A DNA stretch of 17,910 nucleotides, from positions 1 to 17,910 of the forward strand of contig JBCCSZ010000151.1 of assembly GCA_039199225.1 (NCBI GenBank). The letters run 5' to 3'. Position 1 is the first letter of the stretch. Each line of letters opens with the position of its first letter. Below the pieces are notes generated by a model. It did not search any database and was not told the DNA's origin. It saw nothing but the letters and a program-made list of their open reading frames with translations. This document shows, one piece after another, positions 6,686 to 13,663 of the stretch. This DNA is from JBCCSZ01 sp039199225. GTDB taxonomy: Bacteria > Bacteroidota > Bacteroidia > Chitinophagales > Saprospiraceae. Both the position numbers and the translations under genes were made by a program.

Positions 6686-8524
6686 TTATTCGACGGTCAC
6701 CGACTTTGCCAAATTCCTGGGTTGATCGACATTGCAATTGCGCATCAGTGCGATGTGGTATGAGAGCAATTGCAGTGGGATAACCGAGAGCAGCGGGGTA
6801 AAGGGTTCATCCGTGTCTGGTATTTCGATCGTATAGTCCGCCAGGTTTCTGATGGTCTTGTCTTTCTCTGTGACAATGGCTATGACCATGCCTTTGCGAG
6901 CTTTGACTTCCTGAACATTGCTGACGATCTTTTCATAGGCGCTTTTGTTGGTTGCGATAACGATGACAGGCATATTTTCATCGATGAGCGCGATAGGACC
7001 GTGTTTCATCTCAGCGGCTGGGTAACCTTCAGCGTGAATGTACGAAATTTCTTTGAGTTTTAGGGCGCCTTCCAATGCTATTGGGAAATTATATCCCCGC
7101 CCCAGATAAAGAGCATTCGTAGAATTCTTGATTTCGCTGGCAATGTACTGAACCTGGCTGTCGATGGCCAACAACTTTTTGACCTTATTTGGAATGTTTT
7201 CCAATTCTTCCAACAGTTGGTTGTAGTAAGAACGTGGAATGGTCCCGCGATGGTATCCCAAGAAGATGGCCATCATAGTCAATAAGGTCACTTGACCAGT
7301 AAACGCCTTGGTGGAAGCCACACCGATTTCTGGTCCTGCGTGGATGTAAGAGCCACTATCCGTAATCCTGGCAATAGAGGAACCCACCACGTTGACGATG
7401 CCATAGGTCAAGGCTCCTTTGCTCTTGGCCAGCTCTAGCGCAGCGAGGGTATCAGCTGTTTCCCCTGATTGTGACAGCGCCAGAATGACATCATCTTTGC
7501 CGATGATCGGGTTGCGATAGCGCAGCTCTGAGGCGTATTCTACTTCCACAGGTATTCTGGCAAGCTCTTCAAAGAGGTACTCTGCGATGAGACCTGCATG
7601 CCAAGAGGTGCCGCAGGCTGCAATCACAAAGCGTTTTGCATTCAATATGCGATCCCAGTTTTCTTCTACACCACCTACCCTGATCCAACCTTCAGCCGCA
7701 TTGAGCCGTCCACGCATACAATCAGCAATGGTCCCAGGCTGTTCGAATATTTCTTTGAGCATGAAATAATCGTAGTCCCCTTTCTCCATTGCCTCGATCT
7801 TCATATCGAGCTTTTCAACAAATGGTGTCTGAATTTGGTTGTCGATGGTCTTTATCTGCATGCCACCATCCCTTGAGACAACAGCAATTTCTTCGTCATT
7901 TAGGTAAACGACATTTTTTGTGTGGCCGGCCAATGGCGTCGGATCGGAAGCCAAAACGAATTCATTCTCTCCAATTCCAATGACGAGCGGACTGGCCTTG
8001 CGCGCTGCAACCAACTGGTTTGGATTTTCTTTGTCGATCACCACAATAGCATAAGCACCAACCACTTTCGAAAGTGCGATGCGTACGGCTTCTTCCAGCT
8101 TTAAATTGCCTTGCTTCTGTACTTCCTCAATCAGGTGAACGAGGACCTCGGTATCTGTTTGGCTTTGGAACTCGTGGCCCTCTTTGATGAGTGCTTCTTT
8201 TAGTACCGCATAATTCTCAATGATGCCATTGTGAATCAGGGTGAGTCGACCATTACCAGAGGTATGGGGGTGGGCATTGATGTTGTCTGGCTTGCCGTGG
8301 GTTGCCCAGCGAGTATGTCCGATGCCGATGGTTCCCTCGGTGCTTTTTCCTTTGACGTGATTGACAAGGTCTTGTACCTTACCTTTAATCTTGTAGACAT
8401 GCATTCCACCGTTGAGCAGAGCGACTCCCGCACTATCATATCCGCGATACTCCAGCCGCTTGAGGCCGTTGATCAAAATAGGGTAAGCGTCCTGTTTTCC
8501 GATATATGCTACAATGCCACACAT
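6686..8524 (-). CDS. glmS: Glutamine--fructose-6-phosphate aminotransferase (isomerising), GlmS
   Basis: Cytoplasmic enzyme making glucosamine-6-phosphate from fructose-6-phosphate and glutamine, the entry to UDP-GlcNAc. 612 residues, normal length. The N-terminal glutaminase domain starts MCGIVAYIG with the nucleophile Cys2; EYRGYDSAG, GHTRWATHG and HNGIIENY follow. Two SIS sugar-isomerase domains follow: the first with ACGTSWHAG, LSQSGETADT and STKAFTGQ, the second with GRGYNFPIALEGALKLKE and AEGYPAAEMKHGPIAL. The C-terminus DQPRNLAKSVTVE matches the family's conserved end. It starts 19 bp after the DUF4270 gene stop, implying co-transcription, and is followed by DUF4290 and murA, which uses a product derived from its own. 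I see no glmS ribozyme upstream; the space is too short. Confidence 0.98.
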   Translation of the reverse strand: MCGIVAYIGKQDAYPILINGLKRLEYRGYDSAGVALLNGGMHVYKIKGKVQDLVNHVKGKSTEGTIGIGHTRWATHGKPDNINAHPHTSGNGRLTLIHNGIIENYAVLKEALIKEGHEFQSQTDTEVLVHLIEEVQKQGNLKLEEAVRIALSKVVGAYAIVVIDKENPNQLVAARKASPLVIGIGENEFVLASDPTPLAGHTKNVVYLNDEEIAVVSRDGGMQIKTIDNQIQTPFVEKLDMKIEAMEKGDYDYFMLKEIFEQPGTIADCMRGRLNAAEGWIRVGGVEENWDRILNAKRFVIAACGTSWHAGLIAEYLFEELARIPVEVEYASELRYRNPIIGKDDVILALSQSGETADTLAALELAKSKGALTYGIVNVVGSSIARITDSGSYIHAGPEIGVASTKAFTGQVTLLTMMAIFLGYHRGTIPRSYYNQLLEELENIPNKVKKLLAIDSQVQYIASEIKNSTNALYLGRGYNFPIALEGALKLKEISYIHAEGYPAAEMKHGPIALIDENMPVIVIATNKSAYEKIVSNVQEVKARKGMVIAIVTEKDKTIRNLADYTIEIPDTDEPFTPLLSVIPLQLLSYHIALMRNCNVDQPRNLAKSVTVE

Positions 8525-8543
8525 AAAATTCAGTTTTTATTGA

Positions 8544-9905
8544 TCAATTGATATTTGTATAAATTAGGTTGAGCTTTAATGGGAACTGAGAGTGGCCGGG
8601 GCCGTAAAGTACCACCCGGCTACCGTTGGTCGGTTTGGTGAAAGAGCGAACAAAAATAGGTGTCGTCACACTTCCATCGATCATATCCTGTAGGCGCGCT
8701 GCCATGTTCATTTTATACTGCAGGATGGTTGTGCCATCCGATGTCGTTGTACTTTGTAGATCGCCGCCAAAGGCTTCGGTATCCAGTCGGTTTTGAGGTG
8801 TAACGCTTTTGGCAACATCTTCCGTTAATACATATTCATCGTCGTCGTTTTGCTCCACTAAAATGAGCTGCGGACTAGGGGGGAAAAGGTCGATGTCGTC
8901 ATCGGGTAGAACAGCCAGGGTGAATTCCAATTCTGCTTTGTTGATGATGACATTTTGCAGATTTTGAATGTGTGGGAATTCCAATTTAGCCAATGGACCT
9001 GCTAGACCCTGAATGAATAATAGGCTGTCTCCTTGCGTCTTATCGTTAAATACAATGCCTGCCTCGTACTGGTGTTCAAACTTAGCGGACTTGGCACTGC
9101 CACCTGTGATGTCAAAAGTGTAACTCCGCTTTGTTGTATCATTGACAGAATAGTACAAGGCCATGCGGGTTGTGGAAGTATTCAAAGAGAATGCCAGTAA
9201 GCCTTCGCTTGGGCTGGTTGTTCTAACGTTTATTCCCTTGAATTGATCCAGGAACAGATTGATATCTGCGTAGTCGACAGAGTCGATGTCCAACAGCCTT
9301 TGTCCAACCACATCGTCCAAACGAATGCGAAGGTGTGGGATGAAAGTTGTCGTGTCGCCTCCCCTGATGATCTCTATGCTATCTGTATAGTTGGGCATGA
9401 AGTTGTAAGCACCACCGATGGGAGACGGAACGGTTGCAAAAGCTTGGTCCGAGTAATACGTGGCATCGGGGTCCATAGTTTCACTCAATTCATAAACTTC
9501 TATATTCCAAAGAGATTCTACGTTGCCGTAAAAGGCGCTAGAATCGTATTCCAGCATTAAGACCAGTGAATCCAGGGTGATGCCATCGTCTTGAAAAGAG
9601 GGCGCTCCTGCGGTGGAATAGCGAAACTGCGAATAAAAGGATGCATCGATGCTTCCAAATATGGGATCGACGAGGTTGCCAAACATATAAGTAGTGAGCT
9701 GTAGCGTTTGGTCGGGAGAATAAGTGCGAATGATGCCTTCATCGACGGTGGAAGCTTCTATGGTGACGGTATCTTGAAATTCCACCTGATTTTTATCTTG
9801 GTCTACAAGTTCGGCTCCCAGTGGAGAGGATTCCGTACAGGACCCCAGAGACAGTAGTACGACTCCGGCGGCTAGAAATAGCCAGGCGAATACGTGCTTT
9901 TTCAT
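8544..9905 (-). CDS. DUF4270 family lipoprotein
   Basis: 453 residues from the ATG at 9905. The frame is open 23 codons further upstream, but only this start gives a proper lipoprotein signal: MKKHVFAWLFLAAG followed by LGSC with Cys23. The mature part begins with acidic Asp/Glu-rich segments, then a long beta-strand-rich region (TYMFGNLVDPIFGS, FYSQFRY, LDSLVLMLEYDS) typical of DUF4270, a Bacteroidota envelope family of unknown function often found by glmS. I expect outer-membrane anchoring, with side unknown. It is the first gene of the leftward DUF4270-glmS-DUF4290-murA run; a 345-bp gap with a terminator separates it from the glycosyltransferase gene upstream, so the operon promoter should lie in 9906-10172, though I find no clear one. 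The family call rests on overall resemblance and context. Confidence 0.85.
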   Translation of the reverse strand: MKKHVFAWLFLAAGVVLLSLGSCTESSPLGAELVDQDKNQVEFQDTVTIEASTVDEGIIRTYSPDQTLQLTTYMFGNLVDPIFGSIDASFYSQFRYSTAGAPSFQDDGITLDSLVLMLEYDSSAFYGNVESLWNIEVYELSETMDPDATYYSDQAFATVPSPIGGAYNFMPNYTDSIEIIRGGDTTTFIPHLRIRLDDVVGQRLLDIDSVDYADINLFLDQFKGINVRTTSPSEGLLAFSLNTSTTRMALYYSVNDTTKRSYTFDITGGSAKSAKFEHQYEAGIVFNDKTQGDSLLFIQGLAGPLAKLEFPHIQNLQNVIINKAELEFTLAVLPDDDIDLFPPSPQLILVEQNDDDEYVLTEDVAKSVTPQNRLDTEAFGGDLQSTTTSDGTTILQYKMNMAARLQDMIDGSVTTPIFVRSFTKPTNGSRVVLYGPGHSQFPLKLNLIYTNIN

Positions 9906-10250
9906 GCAAGTATGGATTATTGCTTCAATTTTTAAGAATATAGTCAGGGAAAGGTTAACTGCTAAAGGATTCATGCTGCAGGCTTGTTTTGAGTGTCTAA
10001 AAATGTTTTGCCTGCTAGAAAGAGATCAACCCTTTTCAAAACGTTGGTCAGAGTACTGCATCAGTGGCGCAGCCTTTGCTATAAAACGCCGAATGCTTCC
10101 TGACAGTATACAAATTTCAACTATTTTTCGGAAAGTCGGACTGCATTCAGGCCGAAAATGTTGTTTGGTCGACAAAAAACAAAGCATTTTGAACACCGGT
10201 CCGTAGATGGCATCCAAAATGCTTTGTTCTTGCACGATAAAACATAATGC
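9906..10250. other. Intergenic region between the GT5-like gene and the DUF4270 gene
   Basis: The right part holds the leftward terminator of the GT5-like gene (10173-10228). The remaining 267 bp should contain the promoter of the DUF4270-glmS-DUF4290-murA run, but I find no exact TAnnTTTG on the minus strand. The short reading frames across it have no recognisable content. Confidence 0.5.
10173..10228 (-). terminator. Intrinsic terminator of the GT5-like gene
   Basis: AACAAAGCATTTTG (10178-10191) and CAAAATGCTTTGTT (10215-10228) are perfect 14-bp inverted repeats around a 23-base spacer. On the minus strand the second arm runs into TTTTTTG, giving the U-tract on the leftward transcript from 10251-11069. 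The loop is longer than usual. Confidence 0.75.
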
Positions 10251-11069
10251 TTATTCGACCTCCTGCTCTAATAAGGAGTGGTAAAACTCTAAATAAGCAG
10301 CTAGGTATTCTTCTGGGCTTTTGAATTCGAGCACAGGCTTGTCCAAGCTGCCCAACATTTCAGAAGTGCCGTCGCTCAGCGACTCGCTGCCATGAATAAC
10401 GCCATCAGCAAATGTGGCTGCACCTTTGTGCAATGTGATGCCACTACCATTTCGGTAAGACTTCAAATCTTCGATTTCGAGATTGTTGATGGTCGCCTTT
10501 TCCAAGAAGTTATCGTCAAAAGTTTCTTCGAGCGAATTGCCATATGCAGAATAAACAACCTTTGAGTTTTTGAATAAGGGTTCATTCTGGTAAGCGGTTT
10601 TGAGATAGAGCGGCACGAGACTGGTCATCCAACCGTGACAGTGGATGATGTCAGGTGGCCAACCGAATTTCTTGACCGTCTCAATCACGCCCTTGCAAAA
10701 GAAAACCATACGGTCGGCATTGTCATCAAAGGGCTTACCTTGAGAGTCTTCAAATACAGACTTACGCTTGAAAAAATCTTCGTTGTCTAGAAAATAAACT
10801 TGCATTCTGGCCCCTGGTAAGGAAGCCACCTTTATGATCAAAGGAAAATCATCATCGTCAACTATGATATTCATTCCCGAGAGACGTACCACTTCGTGAA
10901 GACGGTGACGACGCTCATTGATGGTTCCATAGCGCGGCATTAATACCCTGATCTCCATTCCTTTCTCCTGCACATACTGCGGCAACTTGCGGGCAATTTC
11001 CGCAATCTCCGATAGAGCCGTGTATGGTTGCATCTCTTGTGTAACTATCAGGACTTTCTTCTTCTCCAT
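10251..11069 (-). CDS. Half-size glycogen/starch synthase-like protein (GT5 N-terminal domain only)
   Basis: 272 residues from the ATG at 11069 (MEKKKVLIVTQEMQPY). The frame is open 54 codons further, but that stretch contains the divergent promoters and is not conserved-looking. The Rossmann-type N-terminal domain of GlgA is visible: LIVTQEMQPY at 7-16, VLMPRYGTI at 42-50, FLDNEDFFKR at 93-102 and PDIIHCHGWMTSLVPLYLK at 139-157. Two features differ from active glycogen synthases. The KTGGL ADP-glucose-binding loop is replaced by TALSEIAEIARKLP, and the whole C-terminal domain (about 200 residues) is absent, although the gene ends with an ordinary stop and terminator. Short GT5 proteins beside panC are, from memory, a recurring Bacteroidota arrangement, so it is probably not a recent truncation. 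It may be non-catalytic or act on another substrate. Confidence 0.85.
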   Translation of the reverse strand: MEKKKVLIVTQEMQPYTALSEIAEIARKLPQYVQEKGMEIRVLMPRYGTINERRHRLHEVVRLSGMNIIVDDDDFPLIIKVASLPGARMQVYFLDNEDFFKRKSVFEDSQGKPFDDNADRMVFFCKGVIETVKKFGWPPDIIHCHGWMTSLVPLYLKTAYQNEPLFKNSKVVYSAYGNSLEETFDDNFLEKATINNLEIEDLKSYRNGSGITLHKGAATFADGVIHGSESLSDGTSEMLGSLDKPVLEFKSPEEYLAAYLEFYHSLLEQEVE

Positions 11070-11128
11070 ATAAAAAAATTGATTAATTTGAATAACAGAA
11101 ACTGTTAATCCTTCAATGAACTGGTGTG

Positions 11129-11136
11129 CAAATTTA
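11129..11136 (-). promoter_or_regulatory. -7 element of the GT5-like gene
   Basis: On the minus strand the bases read TAAATTTG, an exact TAnnTTTG match. A start near 11122 would give a leader of about 50 nt to the ATG at 11069. No clear -33 element. Confidence 0.45.
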
Positions 11137-11204
11137 GTAAAATTTCCCGACTTATCGGCAATCGCTTGTGCGATAAGATCAAATATATTGTTAACAAAAA
11201 CGAC

Positions 11205-11212
11205 TATATTTG
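11205..11212 (+). promoter_or_regulatory. -7 element of panC
   Basis: TATATTTG is an exact TAnnTTTG match; a TTG at 11188-11190 lies upstream but at short spacing. Transcription would begin near 11219, about 30 nt before the panC ATG. It stands back to back with the leftward element at 11129-11136. Confidence 0.5.
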
Positions 11213-11248
11213 CCGGATTATTGGTCCACAATTCTTTTTATTCATATT

Positions 11249-12121
11249 ATGTTCGTTTTTAGAAAAGTCGTTGATTTACAACAATTTCTTCAATCTCAAC
11301 GCAAACTAAACCGCCAAATTGGCTTCGTACCAACCATGGGCGCTCTTCACAATGGACACCTGTCTTTGATCGAACAGTCGCGCAAAACAGCCGATCTGAC
11401 GGTCTGCAGCATCTTTGTCAATCCCACCCAGTTCAACGACCCTGCCGACCTCAAAAAATACCCCCGCCCCATTGAGGCCGATATCCGACTGCTGACGAAC
11501 GCGCATTGTGATGTCCTATTTCTGCCATACAACCGCGAGGTCTATCCAAAGGGCAAACTGACCAAGGTGAACATGAAATTTGGCAAGCTCAACAAAGTCA
11601 TGGAAGGCCAGTTTCGACCCGGGCATTTCGAAGGGGTCGTACAGGTGGTCAACCGACTGCTCGAAATCGTCGAACCCGATTATCTACTGATGGGACAAAA
11701 AGATTTTCAACAGTTTTCCATCATCGCCAGTATGTTGGAGCAGTTGAATTCAAAGGTCCGCCTGCGCATGTGTCCCATCGTAAGGGAGGAAGATGGACTG
11801 GCCATGAGCTCCCGAAACCGTCGCTTGACAAAAGAGCAGCGACAAAAATCTGTCCTGATTTCCCGAACCCTCAAAAAAGCCCGCAAGCTATTGAAAACGG
11901 CGACTGTTGCCGAGGTCAAGTCTTTTGCGCTCGAAGCCCTTGCCGAACCAGAGGAATTCAAGCCGGAATATTTTGAAATTGTGGATGGACGCAGCTTGCA
12001 GCCGTTGGAAAAAATCAACCCTGGCAAATTGGTCGTGGCCTGTGCGGCTGTGTGGGTAGGTGAAATCCGCCTGATCGACAATATGATATGCCAAAATGAG
12101 CAAATATTATACCCTGAATAA
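11249..12121 (+). CDS. panC: Pantothenate synthetase (pantoate--beta-alanine ligase)
   Basis: Condenses pantoate with beta-alanine using ATP, the last step of pantothenate (coenzyme A precursor) synthesis, in the cytoplasm. 290 residues from the ATG at 11249; an in-frame codon at 11210 is rejected because it lies inside the promoter. Family motifs in order: PTMGALHNGHLSLI at 28-41 (ATP-binding HxGH), FVNPTQF at 56-62, RPGHFEGVVQVV at 123-134, MGQKDFQQ at 148-155 and MSSRNRRL at 186-193. It is followed after 118 bp by panD, which supplies the beta-alanine, so the two form a functional pair even though panD seems to have its own promoter. A weak AT-rich hairpin (12133-12149) lies between them. 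Confidence 0.97.
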   Translation: MFVFRKVVDLQQFLQSQRKLNRQIGFVPTMGALHNGHLSLIEQSRKTADLTVCSIFVNPTQFNDPADLKKYPRPIEADIRLLTNAHCDVLFLPYNREVYPKGKLTKVNMKFGKLNKVMEGQFRPGHFEGVVQVVNRLLEIVEPDYLLMGQKDFQQFSIIASMLEQLNSKVRLRMCPIVREEDGLAMSSRNRRLTKEQRQKSVLISRTLKKARKLLKTATVAEVKSFALEALAEPEEFKPEYFEIVDGRSLQPLEKINPGKLVVACAAVWVGEIRLIDNMICQNEQILYPE

Positions 12122-12224
12122 GGTATTTGAAGTATTAGTTTTGCTAATAATATTTTGTTTAATTTTATTTTTTTGAACTTTTATTTGCTGTAATGGAAAA
12201 ATATGCATTGTAAGCAAAATTTTG

Positions 12225-12232
12225 TATTTTTG
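12225..12232 (+). promoter_or_regulatory. -7 element directly before panD
   Basis: TATTTTTG matches TAnnTTTG exactly and ends only 7 bases before the panD ATG at 12240. If used, transcription begins at or within a few bases of the start codon, giving a leaderless mRNA. Confidence 0.4.
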
Positions 12233-12239
12233 TACCGCT

Positions 12240-12587
12240 ATGTATATACAACGATTCAAATCTAAGATTCACAGGGCAGTGGTGACGCAGGCCGACCTCA
12301 ACTACATGGGGAGCATCACCATCGACGAAGACCTCATGGACGCCGCTGGCTTGCTAGAAGGTGAGCGTGTCCAAATTGTCAATAATAACAATGGTGAACG
12401 ACTCGAAACCTATGTCATTGTAGGGGAAAGAGGTTCTGGCGTGATTTGCCTAAACGGTGCTGCTGCTCGCAAGGTAGCAGTGGGAGATGTCGTCATCATT
12501 ATTTCTTATGCCTGGATGACCATAGAGGAGGCAAAAGCGCACAAGCCCCTCTTGGTATTTCCACTGGAGGGCAACAAACTTCCTTGA
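12240..12587 (+). CDS. panD: Aspartate 1-decarboxylase proenzyme
   Basis: Pyruvoyl enzyme that decarboxylates aspartate to beta-alanine, the second substrate of PanC. 115 residues, close to the usual 115-130. The ATG at 12240 gives MYIQRFKSKIHRAVVTQADL with Lys9, and the self-cleavage site Gly24-Ser25 is intact in YMGSIT; Ser25 becomes the pyruvoyl group. ICLNGAAARKVAVGDVVIII at about 69-88 is the typical conserved core. An alternative TTG start at 12222 would overlap the promoter-like element and is not used by the family. The gene converges on the hydrolase gene with only 18 bp between stops and no clear terminator. Confidence 0.96.
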   Translation: MYIQRFKSKIHRAVVTQADLNYMGSITIDEDLMDAAGLLEGERVQIVNNNNGERLETYVIVGERGSGVICLNGAAARKVAVGDVVIIISYAWMTIEEAKAHKPLLVFPLEGNKLP

Positions 12588-12605
12588 GATTAATCACTCT
12601 TCAGA

Positions 12606-13250
12606 TCAAGCTTGCAGAAAGGGATTGGACGCTTTTTCTGCTGCTATCGTTGTGGCTGGTCCGTGGCCGGGATAGACAATTGTTTGCCCATCTAAGCTAA
12701 GAAAGCGGCTTTTGATGCTTTCAATCAGCGTGTCAAAATTGCCACCTGGCAAATCGGTCCTTCCGATACTACCTTTGAACAAGACATCGCCGGCAATCAA
12801 GAAGTTGTCTTCAGCACAATAAAAAGAAATGCTAGCAGGAGAATGTCCAGGCGTGTACAAGACTTTCAAAGTGGTGTTTCCAAATTCGACTGTTTGATGT
12901 TCTTTTAAAAATCCGCTGGGCATGGGCGATTCGTCTGGCAGAGCGATGCCATACAGTTGAGCAATCTGAGGGACTGCCTTGAGCACGGGGAGTTCTCCTT
13001 CATGTATTTCCAGCCCCAATTGGTAGCGGTCGGCGATGTATTTGTTGCCAAAGACGTGGTCGATGTGGCAATGGGTGTTGATGAGTCGCACTGGCTTGAG
13101 CCCTTCAGCTTCCAGGAAATTCGATAATTCCTCCTGTTCGACTGTTGTGTAGCAGCCTGGGTCGAAGATTGCGCATTCCTTTGTGTCGTCGTAGACGACA
13201 TAAGTATTTTCTTGAAAGGGATTAAAGGTGAATTTAGCAACAAGAGCCAT
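12606..13250 (-). CDS. Metallo-beta-lactamase-fold hydrolase, glyoxalase II-like (YcbL type)
   Basis: 214 residues from the ATG at 13250; the frame extends 22 codons upstream, but that part does not look coding and MALVAKFTFNPFQENTY is the typical family N-terminus. Metal ligands of a binuclear zinc/iron site are all present: THCHIDH (His60, His62, Asp64, His65), His136 in TPGHSPAS, Asp155 in AGDVLF and His196 in YPGHGP. GSIGRTDLPGG at 160-170 is characteristic of the YcbL/glyoxalase II branch, so hydrolysis of a thioester such as S-lactoylglutathione or a bacillithiol/other thiol analogue is likely; the true substrate cannot be read from the sequence. No signal peptide; cytoplasmic. It stands alone, convergent with panD. 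Confidence 0.93.
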   Translation of the reverse strand: MALVAKFTFNPFQENTYVVYDDTKECAIFDPGCYTTVEQEELSNFLEAEGLKPVRLINTHCHIDHVFGNKYIADRYQLGLEIHEGELPVLKAVPQIAQLYGIALPDESPMPSGFLKEHQTVEFGNTTLKVLYTPGHSPASISFYCAEDNFLIAGDVLFKGSIGRTDLPGGNFDTLIESIKSRFLSLDGQTIVYPGHGPATTIAAEKASNPFLQA

Positions 13251-13663
13251 GGTTATTCCGTTAAAAGTTTGAACATCCAAGATAGGATTCCGAGATGCGC
13301 CTGACTTACAGTGCATGGCCGTAAGTCGTTTAATTCAGGTTGCGATTCCCGCCTAGCCGCCGGTAGCTATTTCCGACAAAGTGATTGCACGGCAACTTGG
13401 GTTATTTACTGAGAACCAAATGCTGCGAACTTTTTTGATACATGCCCGTGAGGGTGCATCTTCAAAAGGTTTCGGTCCTGATTACCAGGTGTTTAGACCT
13501 GCTTTAGCCAAAGAATTTTATGCATCTCGATGCAAAACATTGGCAAAAATAAACTTCCGGACAAATTTCGTTGACATTGTGGTGAGAAAAACACAACTTT
13601 ATTTGTTATACATGTGATATTACTGGCCAAATTGAATTTAACCCTCCGTAATACCGGTTCGCT
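13251..13663. other. Divergent intergenic region between the hydrolase and the 1158-residue protein gene
   Basis: It holds a 7-bp inverted repeat, GACTTAC (13303-13309) with GTAAGTC (13321-13327), around an 11-base loop, and a candidate promoter at 13577-13605 for the rightward gene. A 78-codon frame beginning with GTG at 13381 spans the promoter and has no recognisable features, so it is not called. Confidence 0.45.
13577..13605 (+). promoter_or_regulatory. Possible promoter of the 1158-residue protein gene
   Basis: TTG at 13577-13579 is followed after 18 bases by TTTATTTG (13598-13605), one mismatch from TAnnTTTG. Spacing fits the phylum's pattern; predicted start near 13612, leader about 50 nt. 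Confidence 0.35.

Noticed and set aside
9904..10235. Frames across the gap upstream of DUF4270 (9904-10206 plus, 10026-10235 minus)
   Set aside because: They run through the 14-bp terminator repeats and show no family features.
13262..13360. Possible tRNA or tRNA fragment on either strand
   Set aside because: A GTA-like anticodon loop and a T-arm-like GGTTGCGATTCC can be picked out, but on opposite strands; the stems do not pair and no acceptor stem exists.
13381..13617. 78-codon rightward frame starting with GTG
   Set aside because: It overlaps the candidate promoter of the following gene and has no recognisable features.
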